A stretch of DNA of 64,000 bases from contig NZ_CP006880.1 in the NCBI RefSeq assembly GCF_000816845.1, positions 2,402,952 to 2,466,951 of the forward strand. Direction: 5' to 3'. The stretch comes from Rhizobium gallicum bv. gallicum R602sp. Its GTDB lineage: Bacteria > Pseudomonadota > Alphaproteobacteria > Rhizobiales > Rhizobiaceae. Position numbers and translations under genes: made by a program. This document shows positions 43,140 to 53,446 of the stretch, piece by piece; positions within the stretch are counted from its first letter, which is position 1, and each line of letters opens with the position of its first letter. Under the pieces are notes generated by a model. That model was not told the origin of the DNA and did no database searches. It worked only from the letters and a program-made list of their open reading frames with translations.

Positions 43140-43258
43140 CATCGCTTCCGTCCAGTTCGGCCGCCTGGATCTGCGGCAATTGGCCCCCTGCATTTGTGCA
43201 CTGCAGCAATCATCCCTATATGTATCCTCGGCGCCTTTGTTGGCTCAAGGAGAAGCAT

Positions 43259-44323
43259 GTGTCCTTTCGAGATTCACCAGACGAACGCCTTGTCGAGATC
43301 GCAGCATTCGGACCCAATCCCGGCGCGCTCAAGGCTTGGCTGTTCCTCCCGACACATATGGATACGCGAACCCCGCTCGTCGTAGCACTTCATGGCTGCA
43401 CCCAGACTGCTAAAGGATACGCGCTGGGTTCTGGATGGTCGCAGCTCGCTGAGCGGCGGGGATTTGCGGTTCTCTATCCCGAACAACAGCACTCGAACAA
43501 CCCGAACCTCTGTTTCAATTGGTTTGAACCCGGGGATGCACGACGCGGTGCGGGCGAAGCCGCATCCATCAGCCAAATGGTCGCACATGTCGTTCAGTCA
43601 CAGGGCATCGATCCCAACCGGGTTTTCGTGACGGGCCTTTCAGCAGGTGGCGCCATGGCGAACGCGATGCTGTCGACCTATCCTGAGATGTTCGCCGGCG
43701 GCGCGATCATCGCGGGTCTTCCCTATGGCGCGGCCGCCAATGTTGCAGAAGCGTTCGCACAAATGCAGGGGCGAAATCCGTCGAGCGCCCCGAAGCTGCG
43801 GTCCGCGTTGAGGCGTGCCGGACATCACGCAGGTCCGTGGCCGACTGTATCCGTGTGGCATGGAACGCATGATCAAACAGTGCGACCGAGGAATGCAGAT
43901 CAGATCGTGGATCAGTGGAGCGCCGTTCACACGACACGTAAAGAGCCGGATCGCACGGAAGTGTCTAATGGGCACCAGCACAAGGTCTGGTTCGATGCCG
44001 ACGGGCGAACGGTCATCGAAACCTATTCCATCAAAGGCATGGCGCATGGCCTTCCGCTTGCAACCCACGGCGGCTCCTCGTTCGGCCGACCGGGGCCCTA
44101 CATGCTTGAGGCGGGCATTTCGTCAACCGCACGCATTGCGCGCAGTTGGGGCCTCGCTTCTGATTCCGATGTCGAAGCAACAGAGTTCGCCGCTGCCGAG
44201 GGATCTGGCGATCGGAAATTGGCTGGCGCGAGCAAGCGACAAAGCCCTCAACCGGAGCCCGGCGACAGTCGGGTTGGCAAAATCATCAATGACGCGCTAC
44301 GCGCAGCCGGGCTGCTTCGCTAA
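43259..44323 (+). CDS. Polyhydroxyalkanoate depolymerase-like esterase (LpqC/PhaZ family)
   Basis: Alpha/beta-hydrolase of about 354 residues. LVVALHGCTQTA holds the oxyanion-hole region, FVTGLSAGGAMANAM the nucleophile Ser, SVWHGTHDQTV the acid Asp and IKGMAHGLPL the His, a full triad. I placed the start at the GTG at 43259 (MSFRDSPDERL) because AAGGAG lies six bases upstream and the earlier open frame overlaps the FAH gene. No signal peptide is evident, so the substrate is probably intracellular PHB oligomers or other esters. Confidence 0.86.
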   Translation: MSFRDSPDERLVEIAAFGPNPGALKAWLFLPTHMDTRTPLVVALHGCTQTAKGYALGSGWSQLAERRGFAVLYPEQQHSNNPNLCFNWFEPGDARRGAGEAASISQMVAHVVQSQGIDPNRVFVTGLSAGGAMANAMLSTYPEMFAGGAIIAGLPYGAAANVAEAFAQMQGRNPSSAPKLRSALRRAGHHAGPWPTVSVWHGTHDQTVRPRNADQIVDQWSAVHTTRKEPDRTEVSNGHQHKVWFDADGRTVIETYSIKGMAHGLPLATHGGSSFGRPGPYMLEAGISSTARIARSWGLASDSDVEATEFAAAEGSGDRKLAGASKRQSPQPEPGDSRVGKIINDALRAAGLLR

Positions 44324-44600
44324 CCTCCTGCCGGCAGTCCAGCAACGGCTCTTGCCTTGGCGATAGTCGCCACTTGCCGCCGATCCATCGGTTCCTCGAA
44401 ACCGATGCAGCAAGCCTAAGCTTTGCGCCCCATCTGGCGGTCACCGCGGTGGCAGCCGGCAAAAAAATTGGCGCGGCAACATCCGGCAGGCGACGTAGGT
44501 TCGGCGATTTTCCCTTCCCGCTTGGCCTGCGCGTATAAAAATATCACGCAAGTCAAATCCTGCCGATCGCCTGCAACAGCGGGCAAATGCCGGGCAGGAA

Positions 44601-46739
44601 CTACTGGTTGCGCCGGATTCCCTGCATAAGATCCAGCACGGAGTTGGCCGCGTCGAGCACATGCGTGCCGGGGCCGAAAACGGCAGACACACCGTGATCA
44701 GCCAGAAACTGATAGTCCTGGCGCGGGATGACGCCGCCACAAATGACGATGACATCTCCGCCCCCCTTTGCTTTCAGGATATCGACGAGCTGCGGCAGCA
44801 ACGTCTTGTGGCCGGCGGCAAGCGACGACACACCGATGACGTTGACGTTTTCGCCGATTGCCATTTGTGCCGCCTCTTCCGGCGTCTGGAAAAGCGGACC
44901 GGCAAGCACGTCAAAACCGATATCGCCGAACGCCGATGCGATCACCTTGGCGCCGCGGTCATGGCCGTCCTGGCCAAGTTTGGCAACCATGATCTTCGGC
45001 CTGCGGCCGAGCGCCGCGCTGACGTCCGACATCCGGCTCTTCAAGACCGCAAGCTCCGGCTCGTCGCGATAGGCTTCGCCATAGACATCCTTGATGACCT
45101 TTGGCGTCGCGGCGTGATCGCCGAAGGCTTTCCGCATGGCATCGGAGATCTCGCCCACGGTGGCGCGCGCACGGGCCGCTTCGACGGCCGCAGCCAAGAG
45201 ATTGCCTTTTCCACTGCGAGCGACATCGACAAGCGACGCGAGCGTTTGGGCGACCTCGGCGCTGTCGCGCCGGCGCTTCGTCTCTTCGATCCGCTTGATC
45301 TGTGCGGCTCTTACGGCGCTGTTGTCGATTTCCAGGATGTCGATCGGCTCTTCGTTTTCGAGGCGGTACTTGTTAACGCCAACGATAACCTCATCGCCCT
45401 TGTCCACCGCAGCTTGCCGCCGCGCGGCGGCTTCCTCGATCAACCGCTTCGGCAGGCCTTCGTTGACTGCGCGTGTCATGCCGCCAAGTGCCTCGACCTC
45501 CTCGATCAGAGCCCATGCCTTGTCTGCCAGTTCCTGCGTCAGGCTCTCGACATAATAGGAGCCGGCGAGCGGGTCGACGACCCTGGTGACACCTGTCTCA
45601 TGGCTCAGGATGAGTTGCGTGTTGCGGGCGATGCGCGCGGAAAATTCCGTCGGTAGCGCGATCGCCTCGTCGAAAGAATTGGTGTGCAGCGACTGCGTGC
45701 CACCCAGCACCGCCGACATCGCTTCAAAGGCAGTGCGGATGATATTGTTATAGGGATCCTGCTCGGCCAGCGACACACCCGAGGTCTGGCAATGGGTGCG
45801 CAGCATCAACGAGGACGATTTCTTCGGCGAAAACTCCTCCATGATCCGCGCCCAGAGCAGCCGGGCGGCGCGCAGCTTCGCCGCCTCCATGAAGAAGTTC
45901 ATGCCGATCCCGAAGAAGAAGGAAAGACGTCCGGCAAAGTCGTCGACATTAAGACCTTTGGCGATTGCGGCGCGCACATATTCGCGGCCATCAGCCAGCG
46001 TGAAGGCAAGCTCCTGAACCAGTGTCGCACCCGCCTCCTGCATGTGGTAGCCGGATATCGAGATCGAATTGAACTTCGGCATTTCCTTCGCCGTATATTC
46101 GATGATGTCGGCAACGATCCGCATCGAAGGTTCGGGCGGATAGATATAGGTGTTGCGGACCATGAACTCCTTGAGAATGTCATTCTGTATGGTGCCGGAA
46201 AGCTCGCCCCTTGCGCAGCCCTGCTCCTCGCCTGCGACGATGAAAGAGGCAAGGATCGGAATGACCGCGCCGTTCATGGTCATCGACACGGACATCTCGT
46301 TTAACGGAATGCCGTCAAAGAGGATCTTCATGTCTTCGACCGAGTCGATTGCCACACCGGCCTTGCCGACGTCACCCTCGACGCGCGGATGGTCGCTGTC
46401 ATAGCCGCGATGGGTGGCGAGATCGAAGGCGACGGAGAGGCCCTTCTGGCCGGCGGCGAGATTGCGACGGTAAAAGGCGTTGGATTCCTCGGCCGTCGAA
46501 AAACCGGCATACTGGCGGATTGTCCAGGGCCTGCCGGCATACATCGTCGCACGCGGACCCCGGACGAATGGTGCAAATCCCGGAAGGGAGTCGAGATGCC
46601 CCGCCCTTTCGATATCGGCGGCCGTGTAAAGCGGCTTGACGTCGATGCCTTCCGGGGTGTGCCAGGTCAGCGTCTCAGGCGGAGCGCGCAGCTCCTTCTC
46701 CGCCAATGCCGCCCAGTCCGCGGTCGTCTTCTTGGCCAT
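44601..46739 (-). CDS. Methylmalonyl-CoA mutase (single-chain)
   Basis: B12-dependent enzyme of about 712 residues that interconverts methylmalonyl-CoA and succinyl-CoA. The mutase barrel occupies the first 530 residues ([35 protein letters not shown]) and the C-terminal cobalamin domain has the DxHxxG motif in [26 protein letters not shown] precedes the ATG at 46739. The gene is 119 bases after the sulfonate transporter run on the same strand. Genes for the accessory GTPase MeaB and the epimerase are not in the window. Confidence 0.95.
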   Translation of the reverse strand: MAKKTTADWAALAEKELRAPPETLTWHTPEGIDVKPLYTAADIERAGHLDSLPGFAPFVRGPRATMYAGRPWTIRQYAGFSTAEESNAFYRRNLAAGQKGLSVAFDLATHRGYDSDHPRVEGDVGKAGVAIDSVEDMKILFDGIPLNEMSVSMTMNGAVIPILASFIVAGEEQGCARGELSGTIQNDILKEFMVRNTYIYPPEPSMRIVADIIEYTAKEMPKFNSISISGYHMQEAGATLVQELAFTLADGREYVRAAIAKGLNVDDFAGRLSFFFGIGMNFFMEAAKLRAARLLWARIMEEFSPKKSSSLMLRTHCQTSGVSLAEQDPYNNIIRTAFEAMSAVLGGTQSLHTNSFDEAIALPTEFSARIARNTQLILSHETGVTRVVDPLAGSYYVESLTQELADKAWALIEEVEALGGMTRAVNEGLPKRLIEEAAARRQAAVDKGDEVIVGVNKYRLENEEPIDILEIDNSAVRAAQIKRIEETKRRRDSAEVAQTLASLVDVARSGKGNLLAAAVEAARARATVGEISDAMRKAFGDHAATPKVIKDVYGEAYRDEPELAVLKSRMSDVSAALGRRPKIMVAKLGQDGHDRGAKVIASAFGDIGFDVLAGPLFQTPEEAAQMAIGENVNVIGVSSLAAGHKTLLPQLVDILKAKGGGDVIVICGGVIPRQDYQFLADHGVSAVFGPGTHVLDAANSVLDLMQGIRRNQ

Positions 46740-46858
46740 GTTTTCCTCCGGCATTTCCTTTTGGCCGCACGCTATCACTCCAACCGCATACGGCGCGATA
46801 GGGCCTTCGGATAATTTACGCAGGAAACTGGCGATTTCCATGTCCAGCGTGGCGCCTA

Positions 46859-47629
46859 TCACGTCCGTCTCGGCCGCCAGCGCAGGAGGTAGGATTCAAG
46901 CGCATAGGCGAGACGGTTGAGCGAGAAGCCGACCAGGCCGAGGACGAACACGCCGACCATGACAAGAGCCATGTCGAAACGCTCGCGGCCGGCGATGACC
47001 AGGCCGCCGATGCCCGGGCCGACGGCGAGGAAGTACTCAGCGCCCACCGTCGCAAGCCAGGAGTAGATCAGCCCGAGATGCACGCCGGTGGCAATCGACG
47101 GCATGGCCGACGGCAGATGGATGCGCAAGATACGTTGGCGGGTCGTGAATTTCAGCGCCCGGCCGACTTCAATGAGATCGGCGGGAGCGCTGCGCATTCC
47201 TTCATAGGTGTTGAGCACAATCGGGATGAAGGCGGCAAGTGCCACGAAGACGATCTTCGCCTGCTCGCCGAAGCCGAACCAGACGGAGATGAGCGGGATC
47301 CAGGCTAGCAGCGAAATCTGCTTCATGCCGTTGAAGGTGGGTGAGATCAGCCGGTCGGCGGGACGCGAGAGCGCAAGCAGCGTTGCCAACGCGATGCCTA
47401 GGACGGTGCCGATCCAGAAACCGGCGATATTGCGCATCAAAGAAAAGCCGAGTTCGGCAAAGAGGCCGTTGTCGAAAATCTCACGCTTGGCCGTCAGCGC
47501 CACATCTTTAAGAGAAGGCAGGAACCGCGGGTCGGCAAGGCCAGTGCGGGCCGATACCTCCCATGCAGCAAGAAGAAGGACCGGCAGTGTGACGCCGCGG
47601 CGGAAGCGGGCGGAGAGTGCCACGGTCAT
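46859..47629 (-). CDS. Sulfonate-type ABC transporter permease (SsuC-like, second)
   Basis: Inner-membrane permease of 256 residues, BPD_transp_1 fold with about six helices; the EAA loop reads [20 protein letters not shown]. It starts one base after the stop of the first permease gene. Two permeases in one operon suggest a heterodimeric pore rather than the usual homodimer of SsuC. Confidence 0.9.
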   Translation of the reverse strand: MTVALSARFRRGVTLPVLLLAAWEVSARTGLADPRFLPSLKDVALTAKREIFDNGLFAELGFSLMRNIAGFWIGTVLGIALATLLALSRPADRLISPTFNGMKQISLLAWIPLISVWFGFGEQAKIVFVALAAFIPIVLNTYEGMRSAPADLIEVGRALKFTTRQRILRIHLPSAMPSIATGVHLGLIYSWLATVGAEYFLAVGPGIGGLVIAGRERFDMALVMVGVFVLGLVGFSLNRLAYALESYLLRWRPRRT

Positions 47630-47630
47630 G

Positions 47631-48449
47631 TCATATCTCCTGACGTTTCCAGCGCTGGATCAGCATTTCGGTGCGATCCAAGCCCTTGTCCATGGCAAAG
47701 CCGACGAGGCCGATGACAATCATGGCGACGATGACCGTATCGAGCCAGAACATCTGCCGGCCCCAGACGAGCAGATAGCCAAGTCCTTCGGACGAAGCGA
47801 GCAGTTCGACCCCGACTAGCGAGGTCCAGGAATGGGTTAGACCGTAGCGGACGCCCGTAAAGATCGAGGGGACGGCGCCCGGGAGCACGATCAGCCGCAA
47901 TCTTTGCCAGCGGCCGAAACACAGCGCTTCGCCGACCTCGACGTATTTTGGCAGTACGCCACGGATGCCCGAACATGTATTCAGCGTCATCGGCACGAGC
48001 GCTCCCTTGGCGATGATGATGATCTTCAGCGTTTCGCCGATGCCGACAAAAAGCATCAGCAACGGGATCCAGCCGAGCGTCGGGATTTGCGCAAAGGCAA
48101 GGAAGAGCGGCTTCACATAGTCTTCGATTTTCTGCGACAGGCCGATCGCGATACCGAGGCAAAGCCCGGCCAGGGAACCGATTGCAAAGCCGATCATGAC
48201 ACGGCGAAGGCTGACGCCGGCGTGAAAGAGTAGTTCGCCACTTGCGATCATGTCGCGCGCCGTCTCATAGACGATGAAAGGCGGCGGCAGGATTTGTTCT
48301 GCAAGCCAGCCCTTTGCCGAGGCCACCCACCAGAAGCCGAGAAGCGCGGCAGGCAGGACCAGACCGGCGACGCCGAAGACGACGCGGCTTCGCCGTCGTC
48401 GCGCCATGCGAATGCCGGCATCGCCGGCGGCCTCGAAGAATGCAGCCAT
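47631..48449 (-). CDS. Sulfonate-type ABC transporter permease (SsuC-like, first)
   Basis: Inner-membrane permease of about 272 residues from MAAFFEAAGDAG. Six helices and EAA loop EVGEALCFGRWQRLRLIVLPG, with VFYDTARDM-type family text near the start (IVYETARDMIASGEL). GGAGACGGGC lies before the ATG at 48449; the frame remains open further upstream but would overlap the binding-protein gene. It pairs with the permease encoded next. Confidence 0.9.
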   Translation of the reverse strand: MAAFFEAAGDAGIRMARRRRSRVVFGVAGLVLPAALLGFWWVASAKGWLAEQILPPPFIVYETARDMIASGELLFHAGVSLRRVMIGFAIGSLAGLCLGIAIGLSQKIEDYVKPLFLAFAQIPTLGWIPLLMLFVGIGETLKIIIIAKGALVPMTLNTCSGIRGVLPKYVEVGEALCFGRWQRLRLIVLPGAVPSIFTGVRYGLTHSWTSLVGVELLASSEGLGYLLVWGRQMFWLDTVIVAMIVIGLVGFAMDKGLDRTEMLIQRWKRQEI

Positions 48450-48471
48450 GCCCGTCTCCGTTTGCGTCAGC

Positions 48472-49536
48472 TCACGATGCGTGAGGTTTTCCATCTGCGC
48501 CGTAAGATTGCCAGAAATCCTTGAGGCCGAGCCGTTCGATCGCACTGTTCAAGTATTTCGGCTCGAACCAGCCGTTGAGATCGACATCGCGGCGGATGAG
48601 ACCGAACTCCTTGCCCTTTACCGCCTGCTCCTTGTACTGCGACACCAGCAGGTCATCGATGAGCGGTGAGTTGCGGTAAGCCAGCGTGTCGTTGCTGAAA
48701 TATTCCTCCAGGATCGGAACCGGCGTGCCGGATTTGTGCCAGAGTTCGAAAAGCGCGGGACGATTTGGCTCGTCGGACGACCATTTCGCCGCCTTGACGA
48801 AGGCATCGACGACGCGCTGCGTGATTTCCGGATGCGCCTCGATGAAGGCTTGGCGGCCGATCACGCCGGCATTGCGACCAAAGCGCGGATCATCGCCCTT
48901 GGTCGTGTAGATGATGTCGGCTGCACCCTTGGCCGCCAGGTTGATGAGCTGCGTGTCGCCAAAGGCTGCGTCGATGTCCTTGCTCGTCAGCGCAGCGACC
49001 GTTCCGGCACTGTCGAGATTGACGACCTGCACGTCGCGCTCATTCAGTCCGTGAGCCGCAAGCACCTTGATGGCGGCAAGATGACCGTTCGTGCCGCGCT
49101 GCAGGGCGATCTTGCGTCCCTTCAGGTCCTCGATCCTCTTGATGCCGGAGGCTTTTGCGGCAGCAAGATAGAGTGGCTTGCGCGCACCGCTTGCCAGCAG
49201 GTACTTGGTCTTCAAGCCGGTTGCCCGCCCGATCAGCGAGGGCAGGTCGCCCTGGTAGGCGAAATCGAGCTGGTCGTTGGCAAAGCCCTCATTGACCGCC
49301 GGGCCGGCGCCCTTGAAGAATGTCCATTCGATCTTGATGTTCGGATCGTTTGCGAACTCCTTCTCCAGGTATTCACCAGCACGCGCCGTAGCCGCCGATG
49401 TGCCCTCCGAGTAAGGCCGGTTATCGACGCCGATTGCCGCATAGCCGACGTGAATGACGATCGGTTCCTCAGCTAGCGCATCAGTGAAGAGGCCAAGTGC
49501 AAGCGCAATGCCTGCGGCAAGGGATGCAAGTTTCAT
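48472..49536 (-). CDS. Aliphatic-sulfonate-type ABC transporter binding protein (SsuA-like)
   Basis: Periplasmic binding protein of 354 residues with signal peptide (SLAAGIALALGLFTDALA, cleavage near residue 22). The NMT1/SsuA pattern includes IHVGYAAIGVDNRPY, FFKGAGPAVNEGFANDQLDFA and LKGRKIALQRGTNGHLAAIKVL. Members bind sulfonates, taurine, or nitrogen-sulfur compounds. Its place beside an FMN-dependent monooxygenase supports an organosulfur substrate. Confidence 0.9.
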   Translation of the reverse strand: MKLASLAAGIALALGLFTDALAEEPIVIHVGYAAIGVDNRPYSEGTSAATARAGEYLEKEFANDPNIKIEWTFFKGAGPAVNEGFANDQLDFAYQGDLPSLIGRATGLKTKYLLASGARKPLYLAAAKASGIKRIEDLKGRKIALQRGTNGHLAAIKVLAAHGLNERDVQVVNLDSAGTVAALTSKDIDAAFGDTQLINLAAKGAADIIYTTKGDDPRFGRNAGVIGRQAFIEAHPEITQRVVDAFVKAAKWSSDEPNRPALFELWHKSGTPVPILEEYFSNDTLAYRNSPLIDDLLVSQYKEQAVKGKEFGLIRRDVDLNGWFEPKYLNSAIERLGLKDFWQSYGADGKPHAS

Positions 49537-49559
49537 GATTTCTCTCCGTTTCGACAGAT

Positions 49560-50402
49560 TTAGCCGGCAGCGGCAATGGCTGAACGCAGTCCAGCCACCT
49601 TGCGGGCCTTCGAGGGAACACCGGGGCTCTGCTGTGGGCCAGCCTTCGTCGTGGTGCCGAGGCTTTCGAGCACGCGGTTGCGGATTTTAGAAAGTGCTGC
49701 CGAGGTCCGGTCGCGCGGCCGCGGCAGATCGACAGGCACAATCTCGCGGATGCGGCCGGGACGTGGCGACATCACGACGACGCGGTCGCCGAGATAGGCC
49801 GCCTCCTCCACATCATGGGTGACGAGGATCATGGTGATGCGCTCGCTCGCCCAGATGTCCTGAAGCTCGTCCTGCAGCCGCGTCTTGGTGATCGCGTCGA
49901 GTGCGCCAAAGGGCTCATCGAGGAAAAGCACGTTCGGCCGGTTGACAAGCCCGCGGGCAATGCCTGCGCGCTGGGCCATGCCGCCCGACAGCTGGTGCGG
50001 ATAGGCATCGGCGAAGGCCGACAGGCCGACCAGCTCCAGATGCTCCTCGACGAGACGCTTCTTTTCGGCCTTGCCAAGGCCGGCGTTCTCAAGCCCGAGC
50101 GCAACATTGCGGCCGACGGTCAGCCAGGGAAACAGCCGTGGCTCCTGGAAGACGATGCCGCGGTCGAGGCTGGGACCGGTTACTCTTTTTCCGGCATGGG
50201 CGATCGAGCCGTCGTAGGCCGTATCGAGTCCGGCGCCAAGGCGCAGCAGCGTCGATTTTCCGCAGCCGCTGGCGCCGACGATCGTCACGAATTCACCCTC
50301 TGCGACATCGAGGCTGATATCGTCGAGTGCGGTGAGCTTGCTGCCGTTCACCTGGAAATCGCGGGTGACGCTGCGGATTTCGATATGGGTCGAACTGGTC
50401 AT
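49560..50402 (-). CDS. Sulfonate-type ABC transporter ATPase (SsuB-like)
   Basis: Cytoplasmic ATPase of 280 residues. Walker A GASGCGKST, Q-loop FQEPRLFPWLTV, signature LSGGMAQRAGIARGL, Walker B VLFLDEPFGALDA, switch LVTHDVEEAAYLG: the arrangement of the SsuB/TauB group. The C-terminal tail of about 30 residues is polar. It starts 13 bases after the monooxygenase gene and precedes the binding protein gene. Confidence 0.93.
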   Translation of the reverse strand: MTSSTHIEIRSVTRDFQVNGSKLTALDDISLDVAEGEFVTIVGASGCGKSTLLRLGAGLDTAYDGSIAHAGKRVTGPSLDRGIVFQEPRLFPWLTVGRNVALGLENAGLGKAEKKRLVEEHLELVGLSAFADAYPHQLSGGMAQRAGIARGLVNRPNVLFLDEPFGALDAITKTRLQDELQDIWASERITMILVTHDVEEAAYLGDRVVVMSPRPGRIREIVPVDLPRPRDRTSAALSKIRNRVLESLGTTTKAGPQQSPGVPSKARKVAGLRSAIAAAG

Positions 50403-50414
50403 GTTGTTTGCCCC

Positions 50415-51770
50415 TTATTCGGCAGCGATCTGGGCGCGGGCCGGATGGTGCGGCACGCCGAGCCCGAGATTTTCACGAAGCGTCCGGCCTTCGTAGTCGC
50501 TGCGGAAAAGGCCGCGGCGGCGAAGCTCCGGCAGAACATGCTCGATGAAATCGTAAAGGCCGACCGGCAGATGCGGCGGCATGATGTTGAAGCCGTCGGC
50601 AGCACCCGTCGTGAACCACTCCTCCATCTTGTCGGCAATCTGCACCGGCGTTCCGACGACCTGGTAATGACCGCGGGCGCCGGCGATGCGAAGATAAAGG
50701 TCGCGGATGGTGAGGTTCTCGCGGCGCGCAAGATCGAGCAGCAATTTCTGGCGGCTCTTGCTGCTGTTGGTTTCGGGAAGCTCCGGCACTGGGCCGTCCA
50801 GCGGGTATTGCGACAGATCGATCGAGCCTGCCATGCCAGCGAGCATCGACAGCCCGACGGCCGGGTGGATGAGGTTCTGGATCTGTTGAAACTTGTCCTG
50901 CGCCTCCTGCTCGGTACGCCCGACGACTGGGAAGATGCCGGGCATGACCTTCAGATCGTCGCGGTTGCGGTCGTATTTTGCGAGCCTGCCCTTGAGGTCC
51001 GCATAGAAGGCGCGCGCATCCTCGGTCGTTTGGTGGGCGGTGAAGACCACGTCCGCGGTGCGGGCGGCAAGTTCCTGGCCGGGCTCGGAGGAACCTGCCT
51101 GAACCAGCACCGGATGTCCCTGTGGCGCACGGGCAACGTTCAGCGGCCCGCGGACTTTGAAATGCTTGCCCTTGTGATTGAGGATATGCTGCTTGTCGGG
51201 GTCGAAATAGATGCCGCTTCCCTTGTCGCGAGGAAAGGCATCTTCCTCCCAGGTATCCCAAAGGCCGCGAACCACGTCGGCGAATTCCTCGGCTCGTTCG
51301 TAGCGCTCGGCATGGGCATAGTGCTCGTCGCGACCGAAATTATGGGCCTCATGTTCACTCGACGAAGTAACGAGGTTCCAGCCAGCCCGACCGCCGCTGA
51401 TGTGATCGAGGGAGGCGAATTTGCGGGCAATATGATAAGGCTCGTTGTAGGACGTGGAGGCGGTTGCCACAAAACCGATATTCGTGGTTACGGCGGAAAG
51501 TGCCGAAAGAAGGGTGATCGGTTCGAACTGCGCGACGTAGCGGATGGCGGTACGGCTCAGCGCTTCGATGTCCGTGCCGCGGGTACCGACACCATCCGCC
51601 ATGAAGATGAGATCGAATTTTGCAGCTTCGGCAGCCCGCGCAAGCGCAACATAATGGGCGAAGTTGGAGCCGGCATCGGCTTGTGCGTCCGGGTGGCGCC
51701 AGGCAGCAACATGGTGGCCCGTCGGATAGAGAAAGGCTCCAAGTTTGAGCTCTCGGCGAATGTCGGTCAT
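50415..51770 (-). CDS. FMN-dependent two-component monooxygenase, NtaA/SnaA/DszA family
   Basis: Flavin-dependent LLM-class oxygenase of 451 residues, needing FMNH2 from a separate reductase. Characteristic text: LGAFLYPTGHHVAAWRHPDA near the start, SASYNEPYHIARKFASLDH-like region (TASTSYNEPYHIARKFASLD) and GRAGWNLVTSSSEHEAHNFG. Members oxidise nitrilotriacetate, dibenzothiophene sulfone, or dimethylsulfone; the linked SsuABC-type transporter points to an organosulfur or sulfonate compound. First gene of the run; no reductase gene is adjacent. Confidence 0.9.
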   Translation of the reverse strand: MTDIRRELKLGAFLYPTGHHVAAWRHPDAQADAGSNFAHYVALARAAEAAKFDLIFMADGVGTRGTDIEALSRTAIRYVAQFEPITLLSALSAVTTNIGFVATASTSYNEPYHIARKFASLDHISGGRAGWNLVTSSSEHEAHNFGRDEHYAHAERYERAEEFADVVRGLWDTWEEDAFPRDKGSGIYFDPDKQHILNHKGKHFKVRGPLNVARAPQGHPVLVQAGSSEPGQELAARTADVVFTAHQTTEDARAFYADLKGRLAKYDRNRDDLKVMPGIFPVVGRTEQEAQDKFQQIQNLIHPAVGLSMLAGMAGSIDLSQYPLDGPVPELPETNSSKSRQKLLLDLARRENLTIRDLYLRIAGARGHYQVVGTPVQIADKMEEWFTTGAADGFNIMPPHLPVGLYDFIEHVLPELRRRGLFRSDYEGRTLRENLGLGVPHHPARAQIAAE

Positions 51771-51825
51771 GTTGCTCTCCTCGGCAATGGCGATCCGGAA
51801 AGCCTAACAACAATGACTATAATCC

Positions 51826-51843
51826 ATAGAAATAGTATTCTAT
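51826..51843. promoter_or_regulatory. Inverted repeat ATAGAA-N6-TTCTAT upstream of the monooxygenase operon
   Basis: A six-base dyad with six-base spacer lies 56 bases upstream of the monooxygenase start. Its AT-rich form and position fit a LysR-type (for example CysB/Cbl-like) site, but no regulator gene is adjacent and no promoter is certain. Confidence 0.35.
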
Positions 51844-51927
51844 TACGGTTTGATCCGGGAAATTAAATCTCTAGGGCTTTCACACCGGGGCGGGAAAGCA
51901 TTGCGGTCGAGATTGGGGGTGGCCGGA

Positions 51928-53130
51928 TCAGACGGCCTTGTGCCTCGGGATGCGCGGCAGGAAAATCGTGAGCAGGCCGAGCAGCGGCAAATACGAGCAG
52001 ATCCGGTAGACGAACTCGATGCCGTGACTGTCGGCGAAATCGCCGAGGAAGGCAGCGCCCAGTCCCCCCGCCCCGAAGGCGAAGCCGAAGAAGACGCCGG
52101 CGATCAGGCCGACACGACCCGGCACGAGTTCCTGCGCGAAGACGACGATCGCCGAGAACGCAGAGGCAAAGACAAGGCCGATCACGACACTGAGGATTCC
52201 AGTCCAGAAGAGGTTTGCATAAGGCAGCAGCAACGCGAAGGGAATAACCCCAAGGATCGAGAACCAGATTACGAAACGGGAGCCGAAGCGATCGCCGATC
52301 GGCCCGCCGAGGAAGGTGCCGACAGCGACCGAACCGAGGAAGAGGAACAGCATCAGTTGGGCCTGCTGCACATCGAGCTGGAATCTGTCGATGACATAGA
52401 ATGTGAAGTAGCTCGACACGCTCGCCATGTAGACATTCTTCGTCGCCGTCAGCAAGACGAGAATGATGAGCGCAACGATCACCTTGTTCTGCGGCAATGG
52501 CAGCGCACGACTCACCGCAGGCTTTCCGGCATTCTGCCGGCGGTGGCTCATGAACCAGTTGCCGACCCAGCCGAGCACGACGATGCCGATCATCGCGATG
52601 GCGGAGAGCCAGGAGACGCTGTGCTGGCCGAGCGGCAGCACCACGAAGGCGGCAATCAGCGGCCCAATGGCCTGGCCGGCATTGCCGCCGACCTGGAAGA
52701 AGGATTGCGCAAAACCGTGACGGCCGCCGGAGGCAAGACGCGCAACGCGCGACGATTCCGGATGAAAGACGGCCGAACCAAAACCGATGAGGCTCGCAGC
52801 CACCAGCAACAATTCGAAACTTGCGGCATTGCCGAGCAGGATCAGGCCACAGAAGGTGCTGGCCATGCCGACCGGCAGGGAGTAAGGCATCGGCCAGCGG
52901 TCGGTGACGATCCCCACAAAGGGCTGCAACAGGGAAGCCGTGACCTGGAACGTCATCGTCAGAAGTCCGATCTGCACGAAATCGAGATCGTAGTTTGCCT
53001 TGAAGAGCGGATAAAGCGAGGAAAGCAGCGACTGCATGATGTCGTTCAGCATATGGCAGAAGCTGACAGCCACGAGGATCGACATCGTCGTCTTCTCAAA
53101 ACGCGGGGAAGTCTCGCTCAATACGGCCAT
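51928..53130 (-). CDS. MFS transporter, fosmidomycin-resistance (Fsr)-like
   Basis: Inner-membrane transporter of about 400 residues with twelve hydrophobic segments. The opening CHMLNDIMQSLLSSLYPLFK then YDLDFVQIGLLTMTFQVTAS is typical of Fsr-type MFS proteins. GGGAG eight bases before the ATG at 53130 favours it over the ATG at 53136. Fsr exports fosmidomycin in E. coli; here another amphiphile or antibiotic is possible. Divergent from the XRE regulator. Confidence 0.88.
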   Translation of the reverse strand: MAVLSETSPRFEKTTMSILVAVSFCHMLNDIMQSLLSSLYPLFKANYDLDFVQIGLLTMTFQVTASLLQPFVGIVTDRWPMPYSLPVGMASTFCGLILLGNAASFELLLVAASLIGFGSAVFHPESSRVARLASGGRHGFAQSFFQVGGNAGQAIGPLIAAFVVLPLGQHSVSWLSAIAMIGIVVLGWVGNWFMSHRRQNAGKPAVSRALPLPQNKVIVALIILVLLTATKNVYMASVSSYFTFYVIDRFQLDVQQAQLMLFLFLGSVAVGTFLGGPIGDRFGSRFVIWFSILGVIPFALLLPYANLFWTGILSVVIGLVFASAFSAIVVFAQELVPGRVGLIAGVFFGFAFGAGGLGAAFLGDFADSHGIEFVYRICSYLPLLGLLTIFLPRIPRHKAV

Positions 53131-53355
53131 AGGCATTTCTCCCGCGGACCGCTGCGCGGGCCGCCGATTACTTCTTCATAAGATGAATCCGGCGACTGGA
53201 GCCTTGGGGAAGCTCCCGGCGCCGCAAGCAGAGCATTTACCGCAACTTGCGCGTCAGTTACAGCCCAGTTTTCCCAAGTTTGGTACGCCGATGCTTTAAT
53301 TTCGCTGGAACGCCTGTATTGCTGCATGAATGATTCCGCCACAAGAAAGTACCAA

Positions 53356-53384
53356 TTGAATTTTCCTATGTGCTCATACACTAT
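53356..53384 (+). promoter_or_regulatory. Sigma-70 promoter of the XRE regulator gene
   Basis: TTGAAT (53356-53361) and CACTAT (53379-53384) are 17 bases apart and would start transcription near 53391, about 55 bases before the XRE gene. The rest of the 316-base divergent region holds no supported gene. Confidence 0.45.
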
Positions 53385-53446
53385 CATTCTGCCCGAAATG
53401 CCGCCTCGCAAGGGCGCCCCGTCAACACAGTCCATGGAACCCAAAA

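Noticed and set aside
49815-51866. A 683-residue open frame antisense to the sulfonate ATPase and monooxygenase genes
   Set aside because: It lies wholly opposite genes with clear domains and no recognisable domain of its own; high GC leaves such shadow frames open.
51850-53181. A 443-residue plus-strand frame, rich in Glu, Arg and Asp
   Set aside because: It is the complement of an MFS gene; its odd charged composition comes from reverse-reading hydrophobic codons.
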